Source: Trinickia violacea
GTDB taxonomy: Bacteria > Pseudomonadota > Gammaproteobacteria > Burkholderiales > Burkholderiaceae
Reading direction: 5' to 3'
DNA: 64,000 bases
NCBI RefSeq assembly: GCF_005280735.1
Contig: NZ_CP040078.1
Span: 744,001-808,000, forward strand
In this document: piece by piece, positions 36,568-45,193 of the stretch
How positions within the stretch are numbered: position 1 is the stretch's first letter
Layout: each line of letters opens with the position of its first letter
Made by a program: the position numbers and the translations under genes
The notes under the pieces: generated by a model
The model's input: the letters and a program-made list of their open reading frames with translations, nothing else
Databases searched by the model: none
What the model was told of the DNA's origin: nothing

Positions 36568-37977
36568 TCAAGCGGCCGCACGACGGTTGGATTCGATCTG
36601 CCCCTTAAGCGCGGCGCGGACATCAGCTTGCGCAAGCACTTCATCGAGCGTCTTTTCGAGGCGCTCGAACAGCATGTCGAACTCGCTTTCCGTGTAGCAC
36701 AGCGCGGGCGCAAAGCCGAGGATGTTGTCGCCGAATGCGCGAAACACGAGACCGTTGCCGTACGCGGCGGCGGCGATGCGGTCAGGCAGTTTCAGCGACG
36801 CGTCGAAGCCCTGCCTCGTGTCCTTGTCCGACACGAGTTCGAGCGCGCCGAGCAGACCTCGATGCCGCGAATCGCCGACGAGCGGATGCGCAAGCAACGC
36901 GTCGAGCCCTTGCGCGAAGCGCGGCGCGCGAGCGATGCCGTTCGCGAGCAACCCGCCTTCATGATAGAGGCGCATGACTTCGAGTCCGATCGCAGCGCTC
37001 ACCGGGTGTGCCGAGTACGTATGCCCGTGGCCGATCGCCGCCGACACGTCGCTGCCGTCGGCGATGCCCTGATAGACGGCATCCGACATCAGCACCGCGC
37101 CCATCGGCGCATAGCCCGCCGTGAGGCCCTTGGCGACGGTCATCAGGTCCGGCTCGACGCCTTCCGCTTCGCACGCGAAGAGCGGCCCCGTCCGGCCGAA
37201 ACCCGTAATCACTTCGTCGGCGACGAACAGGATGCCGAGCTTGCGGCAAGCTTCGCGCATCGCCTTCAACCATCCGACGGGCGGCACGATCACGCCGCCC
37301 GAGCCCTGGATCGGCTCGCAGAAGAACGCGGCGACGTTGTCCGCGCCGAGCGCTTCGACCTTGGCTTCGAGAGCGGCGACGGATGCGGCGATCAGCGCGT
37401 CGTCGTCGGCGTAATCGTTGCGGTACGCGTAGGGCGACGGAATGTGATGCTGCGTCGGCAGTGGCACATCGAAGTTGCGGTGGAACGCGGGCAGCGCGGT
37501 CAGCCCCGCGCCGATCGCCGACGAACCATGATAGCCACGTTGCAGCGCGATGATGTGTTTCTTCGACGGGCGGCCCGTCGCGTTGTAGTAGTGCGTGATG
37601 AAGCGTAGCGCGGAGTCGACGGCATCCGATCCGCCCAGCGTGAAGTACACGTGCTGCAGCGACGCGGGCGACAGTTCGACGAGCTTCGCCGCGAGTTGGA
37701 TGGCGGGCTCAGAGCCGAAGTGAAAGTAGCCCGTCGCGTAGGGCAGGCGAGCCATCTGCTTCGCGGCCGCATCGACGATGCTCTGATGGCCGTAGCCGGT
37801 GTTTACGCACCAGAGGCCTGAAAATGCGTCGAGCAGCGCGTTGCCGTCGATGTCGCGCAGGAACACGCCCTGCGCGGATTCGAGGACAGTTACGCCACGC
37901 GCTTCATGCGCGCGATAGCTAACGACGGGGTGGATCAAATGCCTACGGTCGGCTTCGATGAGCGATGGGATAGACAT
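36568..37977 (-). CDS. Class III (omega) aminotransferase, PLP-dependent
   Basis: This 469-residue fold-type I aminotransferase has ERGVFLRDIDGNALLDAFSGLWCVNTGYGHQSIV-like N-terminal signature, FTLGGSDAVDSALRF, QRGYHGSSAIGAGLT, ADEVITGFGRTGPLFACE, PLP Lys in MTVAKGLTAGYAPMGAVL and GHTYSAHPVSAA. It belongs to the group of putrescine/omega-amino acid:pyruvate transaminases and would produce a semialdehyde for the nearby dehydrogenase. ATG 37977 was chosen on homology; an upstream in-frame ATG at 38103 adds non-homologous residues. The Lrp-type regulator follows. Confidence 0.9.
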   Translation of the reverse strand: MSIPSLIEADRRHLIHPVVSYRAHEARGVTVLESAQGVFLRDIDGNALLDAFSGLWCVNTGYGHQSIVDAAAKQMARLPYATGYFHFGSEPAIQLAAKLVELSPASLQHVYFTLGGSDAVDSALRFITHYYNATGRPSKKHIIALQRGYHGSSAIGAGLTALPAFHRNFDVPLPTQHHIPSPYAYRNDYADDDALIAASVAALEAKVEALGADNVAAFFCEPIQGSGGVIVPPVGWLKAMREACRKLGILFVADEVITGFGRTGPLFACEAEGVEPDLMTVAKGLTAGYAPMGAVLMSDAVYQGIADGSDVSAAIGHGHTYSAHPVSAAIGLEVMRLYHEGGLLANGIARAPRFAQGLDALLAHPLVGDSRHRGLLGALELVSDKDTRQGFDASLKLPDRIAAAAYGNGLVFRAFGDNILGFAPALCYTESEFDMLFERLEKTLDEVLAQADVRAALKGQIESNRRAAA

Positions 37978-38150
37978 GGTGCAGTTCTCTTTTAAGAGTA
38001 GGCGTTGGACCATTTCAATATTACGTGAGAGCCCCATCCACTGCTTCGCAAAATCAGTCATGGAAAAACGAAAAAGCGGCTTTTTATAGGCTACGTACAA
38101 CATTTTGTGCTTGCGTTCGACTTTGATAGGGAAGTACGGATTCCATATCG

Positions 38151-38602
38151 TTAGTAGCCAAGGCTGCGGTCAACTTGCCCAAGCATCGGCAAGCCGTCAC
38201 GATGACGGCGGATGTTGTCCAGCACCACATCCACGGCCGTCTCGGGCCGCGTCGCGCTAGCGATATGCGGCGTGATCCGCACGCGCGGATGCGTCCAGAA
38301 AGGATGCGACTCGGGCAACGGCTCGGGATTGGTCACGTCGAGGATCGCGTTCTGCAGTCGAGCGCATCGAGCGCATCGAGCAGATCGAACTGGTCGATGC
38401 CTGCGCCCACCGAAAAGATTACTTCGAGATTCGGCAGCGTGCGCGCCGGGTCCTCGGGCGGCTGCCACGCGGCGAGATAGCTGACCGATGCCGGATCGCC
38501 AATGTCGGGCCAAAGGCGAAACGGAATGTCGGGTGCTTTCTGCGCAAAGAGGCGTGCCCATTGCTTACCGCGGTCAGGATCGGCCTTGTAGAGTAGTGTC
38601 AT
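38151..38602 (-). pseudogene. Glyoxylate/hydroxypyruvate reductase A with internal deletion and frameshift
   Basis: The N-terminus (MTLLYKADPDRGKQWARLFA, VIFSVGAGIDQFDLLDALDA) is in one frame. The C-terminus (LQNAILDVTNPEPLPESHPF, RITPHIASATRPETAVDVVL, ending GQVDRSLGY) is in another. The NAD-binding centre of about 170 residues is missing. At the junction lies a short tandem GAGCGCATC/GAGCGCATC (Leu-Asp-Ala-Leu-Asp), suggesting recombination between short repeats. The GhrA family reduces glyoxylate and hydroxypyruvate; this copy cannot bind NAD(P)H and is dead. Confidence 0.82.
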
Positions 38603-38698
38603 GTTTTGGTCCGGCTCTTGAGCGGTTTGTCCTGGCAAAGAGGCATCAGGATTGTTAATTAAGTGAGGGCTGCCAGGTCAGAAGGGCATGATCGTCAA

Positions 38699-39583
38699 CT
38701 AGCAGACGGCCTGATTAACGATGCCGAATTGTCGAACGGATGCATCAGCGGGAAGCGTACCGTTGCGTGCCATTTTCACAACGGTACCCGCGCTTGCAAG
38801 TCCGAGTCCTTCCAGCCATTCCGAGAGTCGGCACTCATGAGGCGTGTCAATACGTACGAATGCGCCCGCGTTCAGCGCGAGCCAGTAACTGATTAACGCC
38901 TTGGCACGGCAAGAGTCGTCGGACTCCGGCGCGACGACGGGGCCGATCGCGAAACCGGGTCCGAAGCGTCGGAAAAGCGCGAAGCCAATGAGATCGCCAT
39001 CACGGGCGAGCGCGATCCCTTCGGAAACTTCGAGAAGCGCAGGCAGGAGCGTGCCGCGGTCCAGGCCGCTAGCACGGGACGCGAGATCGATCAGGCGCGC
39101 AGTATCGTTCGAGCCGAGCGGGCGAAGCCTCTCGCCTTGTGGGAGCGAAACAAGTGGCAACTGGAATGCGGTTCCCTGGTGCTGATGGATTGTTCCAATC
39201 GCTTCGAAGCCGAGCTTCTTATACAGCGGCTGGCCCTCTGTTGTGGCGTGAAGAATGACCGTCCTCTCGCCGAGTTCTTCCATCAGAAGTTCCATGAGCT
39301 TTCGTCCGATTCCCTGACCTTGGTGCTGCGGAGACACAATCAACATTCCGAGCGATGCGCGATCAGGCCCGTACTTCCAGCAGAGCCCCGTGCCAACCAG
39401 TGTTCCGCCGCCATCCTGCGCGACGAATCCCTTGCCCACCTGAGCGACAAATTGCCAGTCCTCCAGGCGATGAGGCCAACTGAGCTCGCTCGAAAGTGCG
39501 CGCGCTGCGGCGGCGTCCTCGAGTGAAAAAGGACGGTAGACAATTGCGCGACTCGCGACCTCGGATTCGTTTCGGCCGGACAT
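38699..39583 (-). CDS. Tandem GNAT-fold N-acetyltransferase
   Basis: This 294-residue protein has two GNAT domains. The N-terminal domain has a good acetyl-CoA site (LGMLIVSPQHQGQGIGRKLMELLMEELG, motif QGQGIG). The C-terminal domain (residues about 160-290) is degenerate (GIALARDGDLIGFALFRRFG, AKALISYWLALNAG). The substrate is unknown, possibly an amine, given the surrounding genes. ATG 39583 follows AAGGAGAAAGGC. It is divergent from the aldehyde dehydrogenase at 39825. Confidence 0.85.
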   Translation of the reverse strand: MSGRNESEVASRAIVYRPFSLEDAAAARALSSELSWPHRLEDWQFVAQVGKGFVAQDGGGTLVGTGLCWKYGPDRASLGMLIVSPQHQGQGIGRKLMELLMEELGERTVILHATTEGQPLYKKLGFEAIGTIHQHQGTAFQLPLVSLPQGERLRPLGSNDTARLIDLASRASGLDRGTLLPALLEVSEGIALARDGDLIGFALFRRFGPGFAIGPVVAPESDDSCRAKALISYWLALNAGAFVRIDTPHECRLSEWLEGLGLASAGTVVKMARNGTLPADASVRQFGIVNQAVC

Positions 39584-39663
39584 GCCTTTCTCCTTAGCTA
39601 GGTGCTCACGCCCAAACTCTCGCATTGCCTTACTCCGTTGTCCATAACGTTGAGAGGGTGCAC

Positions 39664-39723
39664 GCTAAATCGACGCAAACTGCAGTGTCGACGCGCTAAA
39701 AACGCTCTGGATCTGCTAAATCG
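39664..39723 (+). promoter_or_regulatory. Three direct repeats GCTAAA-(T/A)-(A)CG in a divergent promoter region
   Basis: GCTAAATCG (39664-39672), GCTAAAAACG (39695-39704) and GCTAAATCG (39715-39723) lie between the divergent acetyltransferase and aldehyde dehydrogenase genes. The spacings are 31 and 20 nt (about three and two helical turns), so a regulator could bind one face. The rest of the 241-nt gap is unremarkable. Confidence 0.4.
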
Positions 39724-39824
39724 CGCTTTTAGTCAACGAGTTCTTTTAGGCGGTCAGCGGTACGATTTCCACCTGAGACATAGCGCAAAATCAACGTCAG
39801 ATGCATGAGTCAAAAGGACACGAA

Positions 39825-41303
39825 ATGGACAGCTTCGATCCCGGCCAAGTAGCGGTGCGTTCGGGGCATTTCATCGGCGGAAAACATGTCGAGGAGGGCG
39901 CGCAGAAGCTACAGGTGGTTCGGCCCTCGGATGGGGTTGCATATGCGTCGATACCAGTGGCCAGTGCTGAAATGACGGATCGTGTTATCGAGAATGCGTG
40001 GTCCGCCTGGCGTGCGAGCGGCTGGGGACAATCTGCACCGCGCGAACGCGCAAGTGTCTTGCGACGCTTTGCTGACCTTGTTGCTGCAGATGCCGAGACG
40101 CTGGCGCCGCTGGAGGCGCTTGGCTCGACCCGCCCGATTCGCGAGGCGAGAGCCTGGGATGTGCCCTTCACAGCCGAGGGCATCCGCTTCTACGCCGAGT
40201 TCGCCGACAAGATCGGCGGCGATGTCGCCGCGACTGATCACGACCACCTCGGTATGACGATAGCGGAACCTTACGGAGTGGTCGGCGCGATCGCGCCGTG
40301 GAATTTTCCCCTGGTGATGGCTTCGTGGAAGCTTGCACCGGCACTCGCGGCGGGAAATGCAGTCGTGTTGAAGTCCTCGGAGGCGACGCCGTTTTCGGTG
40401 CTGCGCCTCGCGGAGCTGGCCGTCGAAGCGGGCGTGCCAGCGGGTGTTTTCAACGTGATACAGGGCGACGGTCACACGACCGGCGATGCCCTTGTGCGTC
40501 ATCCGCATATCTCGAAAGTGACGTTCACCGGGTCCACGCGCACGGGAGCCGCGATCATGGCGGCATGCGCTCAATCAGGCACGAAGCCGGTTACCTTGGA
40601 ACTGGGCGGGAAGAGTCCCCAGATTGTCTTTGCGGATGCCCCGCGGCTCGACGACGTGGCGCGTCGCATTGCGACAGCGGTGGCAGGCAACGCTGGCCAG
40701 GTGTGTGTCGCGGGATCACGTCTACTGGTCGAGCGGTCAATCGCGGACGACCTGGCCGAGCGGATCGCGTGCATCTTCGCCGAACGTAAGGCGGGCGCGA
40801 CATGGTCGCACGGCACGACTCTCTCGCCGATCATCTCCGCGGCCCAGGCGGCGCGCATCGAATCGATTGTGCGGCGCACAGTAGCTGGCGGCGCCACCGT
40901 GCTTTGCGGAGGGCGTCGCGCGGAGGGGGAATGGGGCGGAGCATTCTATTCGCCAACCATTCTCCGCAACGTCAATGAGCAATCCGAAGCGGTGCGGGAG
41001 GAGGTGTTTGGCCCCGTTCTGACACTTCAGACGTTTGATACAGAAGAAGAAGCGCTGGCGCTGGCCCAGCACCCCGACTATGGCCTGGCGGCAGGTGTGC
41101 ACACCGCGGATCTGGGTCGTGCACTGCGCTTCGTGCGCGCTATCGAAGCGGGAACCGTATGGGTGAATCGCTACGGGAGAACCAGCGATTTCATGATTCC
41201 AACGGGCGGCTACAAGCGCTCCGGCATTGGAAAGGATCTTGGGCGGCAGGCATATGAAGCGAATCTGCGTTTCAAAAGCGTCCTGATCGACATGCGGTCA
41301 TGA
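39825..41303 (+). CDS. NAD-dependent aldehyde dehydrogenase (PuuC-like)
   Basis: This 492-residue ALDH superfamily enzyme has PWNFPLVMASWKLAPALAAGNAVVLKSSEATP, FTGSTRTGAAIM, catalytic Glu in LELGGKSPQIVFADAP, catalytic Cys in GNAGQVCVAGSRLLV and EEVFGPVLTLQTF. It oxidises an aliphatic or amino-aldehyde to the acid. ATG 39825 follows AAAGGACACGAA; the in-frame ATG 39801 is less likely. It lies upstream of the HAD/amine-oxidase operon, where it would accept aldehydes produced by the PuuB-like enzyme; that link is inference. Confidence 0.9.
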   Translation: MDSFDPGQVAVRSGHFIGGKHVEEGAQKLQVVRPSDGVAYASIPVASAEMTDRVIENAWSAWRASGWGQSAPRERASVLRRFADLVAADAETLAPLEALGSTRPIREARAWDVPFTAEGIRFYAEFADKIGGDVAATDHDHLGMTIAEPYGVVGAIAPWNFPLVMASWKLAPALAAGNAVVLKSSEATPFSVLRLAELAVEAGVPAGVFNVIQGDGHTTGDALVRHPHISKVTFTGSTRTGAAIMAACAQSGTKPVTLELGGKSPQIVFADAPRLDDVARRIATAVAGNAGQVCVAGSRLLVERSIADDLAERIACIFAERKAGATWSHGTTLSPIISAAQAARIESIVRRTVAGGATVLCGGRRAEGEWGGAFYSPTILRNVNEQSEAVREEVFGPVLTLQTFDTEEEALALAQHPDYGLAAGVHTADLGRALRFVRAIEAGTVWVNRYGRTSDFMIPTGGYKRSGIGKDLGRQAYEANLRFKSVLIDMRS

Positions 41304-41443
41304 ACGGGCCAAAAAACTAACGGCAGCAGGGCGTGCGCTGGCCGCAGCAGACTGTGCTGTTTCAGTCTTTTATAAAGCGTTGAGGCCACGTTTTGCCGAA
41401 CAGATTCGACGACATCTTCTTCTTCGCAATGCTTAAATTCTGT

Positions 41444-41460
41444 TCAGGAATACTTCCTGA
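41444..41460. promoter_or_regulatory. Inverted repeat upstream of the HAD/oxidase/transporter operon
   Basis: TCAGGAA (41444-41450) TAC TTCCTGA (41454-41460) is a perfect palindrome with a 3-nt centre, 49 nt before the HAD gene. The position suits an operator controlling the ten-kilobase operon. The 206-nt gap (41304-41509) holds no gene. Confidence 0.5.
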
Positions 41461-41509
41461 TTTCGCCACTGGACCCCACGCGGGTTCCTAATACGATAGG
41501 ACTGACACC

Positions 41510-42178
41510 ATGATCGATTTCGAGCCAAAGTACATCACGTTCGACTGCTACGGCACGTTGACGAAATTCCGCATGGGCGACATGGCCCGCGAGATGTACG
41601 GCAATCGCCTTCAAGGCGCCGAACTGGAGCAATTCGTCGCGTTCTTCTCGGGCTATCGCCGCGACGAAGTGCTGGGTGCATGGAAGCCGTATCGCGACGT
41701 GATCGTCAATGCCGTTCGCCGCGCCTGCAAGCGCATGAACGTCGAGTTCAATGAAGCGGAAGCCGAAAAGTTCTACCTCGCCGTGCCGACGTGGGGTCCG
41801 CACCCGGACGTGCCGGAAGGCCTCTCCCGTCTCGCGAAGAAATACAAGCTCGTGATCCTGTCGAACGCATCGGACGACCAGATCCAGAGCAATGTTGACA
41901 AGCTCGGCGCACCCTTCCACCGCGTGTTCACTGCCCAGCAGGCCCAGTCATACAAGCCGCGCATGCAGGGATTCGAGTACATGTTCGACCAGCTGAACTG
42001 CAACCCGGAGGACGTGCTGCATGTGTCGTCGAGCCCTCGCTACGATCTGATGACGGCGCATGACATGGGCATCAAGCACAAGGCGTTCGTCAAGCGCGGC
42101 CACGAACCGGATGCGCCGTACTACGAGTACTATGAAGTCGACACCATCGGCGATCTGGCAACGCAACTCGGCCTGTGA
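41510..42178 (+). CDS. HAD-family hydrolase, L-2-haloacid dehalogenase type II
   Basis: This 222-residue HAD protein has nucleophile motif ITFDCYGTLTKFRMGDMARE (Asp12), motif II LVILSNASDD, Lys in QSYKPRMQGFEYMF, and motif III DVLHVSSSPRYDLMTAHDMGIKHKAFVKR. It is of type II dehalogenase length. In this setting, upstream of an amine oxidase and an ABC transporter, dehalogenation is not obvious; it could act as a phosphatase or on a carbon-halogen analogue. It is the first gene of the operon. A broken second copy of its C-terminal region lies at 58559-58738. Confidence 0.87.
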   Translation: MIDFEPKYITFDCYGTLTKFRMGDMAREMYGNRLQGAELEQFVAFFSGYRRDEVLGAWKPYRDVIVNAVRRACKRMNVEFNEAEAEKFYLAVPTWGPHPDVPEGLSRLAKKYKLVILSNASDDQIQSNVDKLGAPFHRVFTAQQAQSYKPRMQGFEYMFDQLNCNPEDVLHVSSSPRYDLMTAHDMGIKHKAFVKRGHEPDAPYYEYYEVDTIGDLATQLGL

Positions 42179-42209
42179 TCCACTGCTTCCACTTATGCAA
42201 GGACAGCCG

Positions 42210-43484
42210 ATGAAACTCGACTCCTACTGGCTCGACACCGCGCCTGCCGGCATTCAGGCTTGCGAGGGTCCCGTCAATGGACATGTGGACGTCGCTGTGA
42301 TCGGCGGCGGTTTCACCGGACTGTCTGCTGCGCTCGCGCTCGGCAAGCGCGGCGCGGCGGTTGCGGTGCTCGACGCCGGACGCATCGGCGGCGGCGCGTC
42401 GGGGCGCAATGGCGGCCAATGCAACACGGGCGTCGCGCAGGACTATGCGACGCTGCGCGAGCAACTGGGCGTCGAGCGCGCCCGAGGCTGTTATCTCGCG
42501 TATGCGGCCGCCGTCGAGACCGTTGAGCGGCTGATTCGCGAAGAGCGCATCGATTGCGATTACCTTGCGTCGGGCAAGCTGAAGCTCGCAGCGAAGCCGC
42601 ATCATCTCGCACATCTCGAACGTACGGCCGAACTGATCAGCCGCGAAGTTGATCCCGATGTCGAGATCGTTCCTCGCGGGCGCATTCGCAGCGAAGTCGA
42701 GTCGGACAGTTTTTTTGGCGGCCTGCTGCATAAGCACGGCGGGCAGATGCACATGGGCAAGTTCGCGGTTGGTCTGGCGAATGCGGCCGTCCGCCAGGGG
42801 GCGAGGCTGTTTGAACATGCTGAGGTAACGTCCATCGGCAAGTACGGCAGCGTATATCGCATCGAGTCCGCGCGCGGCTCGTTGCATGCGCAGCAGGTGT
42901 TGATCGCGACAGGCCCATCGCGACACGGGCCCTTCGGCTGGTACCGGCGTCGAATGGCCCCGGTTGGATCGTTCATCATTGTGACGGAACCCTTGCCCGC
43001 CGAGGACCTCGCGCGGCTGTTGCCGAATCGACGCTCCTACACGACGAGCCGTCTGATGCATAACTACTTCCGTGTCACGCCCGATTCCCGTCTGCTGCTC
43101 GGTGGACGCGCGCGCTTCACGGCATCGGAGCAGCCGTCGGATGAAAAAAGTGGTCGTATTCTGCAGGCGAATCTGGCGCAAATCTTCCCGGGCCTTGGCA
43201 ACGCGCGCATCGACTATTGCTGGGGTGGACTCGTCGATATCACGGCTGACCGTCTGCCACGCGCGGGACAACACGACGGTATTTACTTTTCGATGGGTTA
43301 CAGCGGCCACGGCACGCAGATGTCGACGCACATGGGCCAGGTGATGGCCGATGTTATATCCGGAAACCCAGAAGCCAACCCATGGCGCGACTTCGACTGG
43401 CCCGCCATTCCAGGGCATACGGGCAAACCATGGTTTCTGCCGCTCGTCGGCGCCTATTTCCGGATCAAAGACGTCTTTTATTGA
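42210..43484 (+). CDS. FAD-dependent amine/amino-acid oxidoreductase (DAO family, PuuB-like)
   Basis: This 424-residue DAO-fold flavoprotein has VDVAVIGGGFTGLSAALALGKRG (FAD motif, about 27-50), GGGASGRNGGQCNTGVAQDY, MAPVGSFIIVTEPL, and the C-terminal GLVDITADRLPRAGQHDGIYFSMGYSGHGTQMSTHMGQVMA. This is the gamma-glutamylputrescine oxidase/PuuB type. It would oxidise a secondary or primary amine to an aldehyde plus H2O2 or via the chain. AAGGACAGCC precedes ATG 42210. It lies 31 nt after the HAD gene and 27 nt before the transporter. Confidence 0.87.
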   Translation: MKLDSYWLDTAPAGIQACEGPVNGHVDVAVIGGGFTGLSAALALGKRGAAVAVLDAGRIGGGASGRNGGQCNTGVAQDYATLREQLGVERARGCYLAYAAAVETVERLIREERIDCDYLASGKLKLAAKPHHLAHLERTAELISREVDPDVEIVPRGRIRSEVESDSFFGGLLHKHGGQMHMGKFAVGLANAAVRQGARLFEHAEVTSIGKYGSVYRIESARGSLHAQQVLIATGPSRHGPFGWYRRRMAPVGSFIIVTEPLPAEDLARLLPNRRSYTTSRLMHNYFRVTPDSRLLLGGRARFTASEQPSDEKSGRILQANLAQIFPGLGNARIDYCWGGLVDITADRLPRAGQHDGIYFSMGYSGHGTQMSTHMGQVMADVISGNPEANPWRDFDWPAIPGHTGKPWFLPLVGAYFRIKDVFY

Positions 43485-43511
43485 CGAATTACTCCCTCGC
43501 GGAGGAGACAA

Positions 43512-45128
43512 ATGCACAAGATAAATATGCCCGATGCTGCCGCCGGTGTCGGAGCTGAGCTCGAACAACTCACCGGCAAAGGCCTGTCGCGGCGCAATCT
43601 GCTTCGCGCGATGGCGGCAGGGGGAATGCTGTCGATGACCGGCACGGGATTGCTCGCGGCGAGCGGGTCGGCATTTGCCCAACAGAATCCAAAAAAGGGC
43701 GGCAAGATTCGCGTCGCGACTCAATCCGCATCCACTGCCGATACGCTGGACCCCGCGAAGGGCGCGTTGAGTACGGACTACGTGCGCGCCAACATGTTCT
43801 ACAACGGTCTGACGGAACTCGACTCGCATCTCGGCGCAAAAATGGCGCTCGCAGAATCGCTGGAATCGAAGGATGCGACCGTGTGGGTCGTCAAGCTGCG
43901 CAAGGGCGTACAGTTCCACGACGGTAAGGCGCTGGCCCCCGCCGACGTAGTCTATTCGATCATGCGCCATAAAGACCCGGCGACCGCCTCGAAGGCGAAG
44001 ACGCTCGCTGACCAGATCAAGGACGCGAAGGCGACGGGTGCGAACGAAGTGACGATCACGCTGGAAGGGCCGAACGCCGACCTGCCGGTGATTCTCGCGA
44101 CCTCGCACTTCATGATCATCAAGGACGGTACGAAAGATTTCAAGACGGCCGTCGGCACCGGTCCGTTCAAGCTCAAGGAATTTTCGCCGGGCGTACACAC
44201 CGTCGGCGTGCGCAACGAGACGTACTGGAAGACCGGCCTCCCGCATCTTGACGAGATCGAACTCATCGGCATCGGTGATGAACCGGCACGCGTCAACGCG
44301 TTGCTTTCCGGTGACGTGCAATTGATCAACGCAGTGACGCCCAATTCGGCGCAGCAGATCAAGGGGTCGCCCGGGTTTTCCGTGCTCGAGACGAAAACGG
44401 GCCAGTACACCGACCTGATCATGCGCGATGAAGGCGGCATTACGGGCAACGAGGATTTCCGCCAAGGCATGATGTACCTGTTAGACCGTGAGCAGATCCT
44501 CCGCGCGGCTTTTCGCGGCTACGGAGCAATCGGTAACGACCAGCCTATTGATCCGACGAACAAATACTACTTTGCGGGTCTGCCGCAGCGGACCTTTGAT
44601 CCTGACAAGGCAAAATTCCATTTCCAGAAGGCAAAGCTTGGCGGAACGCCGCTGCAAGTTTACGCGTCGCCGGCGGCCACCGGATCGGTCGAAATCGCGA
44701 TGCTGCTACAGGCGGCAGCGCCGCAGGCAGGGCTCAACCTCCAGGTGAGCCGCGTTCCGGCGGACGGCTACTGGTCGAACCACTGGATGAAGCATCCGCT
44801 CAGCTTTGGCAACGTCAACGCACGGCCGAGCGCAGACGTGCTCTTCACGCAGTTCTTCAAGTCCGACGCGCCATGGAATGAAGCGAACTGGAAGAACCCG
44901 AAATTTGACCAGATGCTCATCGCCGCACGGGGCGAACCCGACGAGGCGAAGCGAAAAAAGATCTATGGCGACATGCAGGTGCTCGTACACGAAACCGGCG
45001 GGATTGGTATTCCTCTGTTCGTGAGCTCACTCGACGGCCATACGACCCGGCTGAAAGGACTCGGCTCCATTCCGCTCGCTGGCCTGATGGGCTTCACGTT
45101 TGCGGAACACGTCTGGCTCGAGTCCTGA
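43512..45128 (+). CDS. Oligopeptide/nickel-type ABC transporter binding protein (Tat-exported)
   Basis: This 538-residue family-5 solute-binding protein has a twin-arginine signal (SRRNLLRAMAAGGMLSMTG, cleavage after SAFAQ). The mature protein shows KIRVATQSASTADTLDPAKG, LAESLESKDATVWVVKLRKGVQFHDGKALAPADVVYSI, KTAVGTGPFKLKEFSPG and RVNALLSGDVQLINAV. Family-5 proteins bind peptides, opines, nickel or sugar conjugates. GGAGGAGACAA precedes the ATG. Tat export suggests folding before translocation. It begins the dppBCDF-like block. Confidence 0.92.
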   Translation: MHKINMPDAAAGVGAELEQLTGKGLSRRNLLRAMAAGGMLSMTGTGLLAASGSAFAQQNPKKGGKIRVATQSASTADTLDPAKGALSTDYVRANMFYNGLTELDSHLGAKMALAESLESKDATVWVVKLRKGVQFHDGKALAPADVVYSIMRHKDPATASKAKTLADQIKDAKATGANEVTITLEGPNADLPVILATSHFMIIKDGTKDFKTAVGTGPFKLKEFSPGVHTVGVRNETYWKTGLPHLDEIELIGIGDEPARVNALLSGDVQLINAVTPNSAQQIKGSPGFSVLETKTGQYTDLIMRDEGGITGNEDFRQGMMYLLDREQILRAAFRGYGAIGNDQPIDPTNKYYFAGLPQRTFDPDKAKFHFQKAKLGGTPLQVYASPAATGSVEIAMLLQAAAPQAGLNLQVSRVPADGYWSNHWMKHPLSFGNVNARPSADVLFTQFFKSDAPWNEANWKNPKFDQMLIAARGEPDEAKRKKIYGDMQVLVHETGGIGIPLFVSSLDGHTTRLKGLGSIPLAGLMGFTFAEHVWLES

Positions 45129-45193
45129 CCTGCTATTTCTTCTGTCGTGCCGCTGCTCGCGGCGTACATTTCTATTCAGGAGGCGTTTCTCGT

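Noticed and set aside
32761..37977. A complete ectoine degradation cluster
   Set aside because: Ectoine hydrolase (DoeA/EutD), EutABC and the specific transporter genes are not in the window; only the generic lower-step enzyme classes are.
39664..39723. CRISPR-like array
   Set aside because: Only three 9-10-nt repeats with unequal spacers and no cas genes.
42090..44465. A 791-codon minus-strand open frame
   Set aside because: It lies antisense to the amine oxidase and the family-5 binding protein, both with strong motifs. High GC at third positions explains the long shadow.
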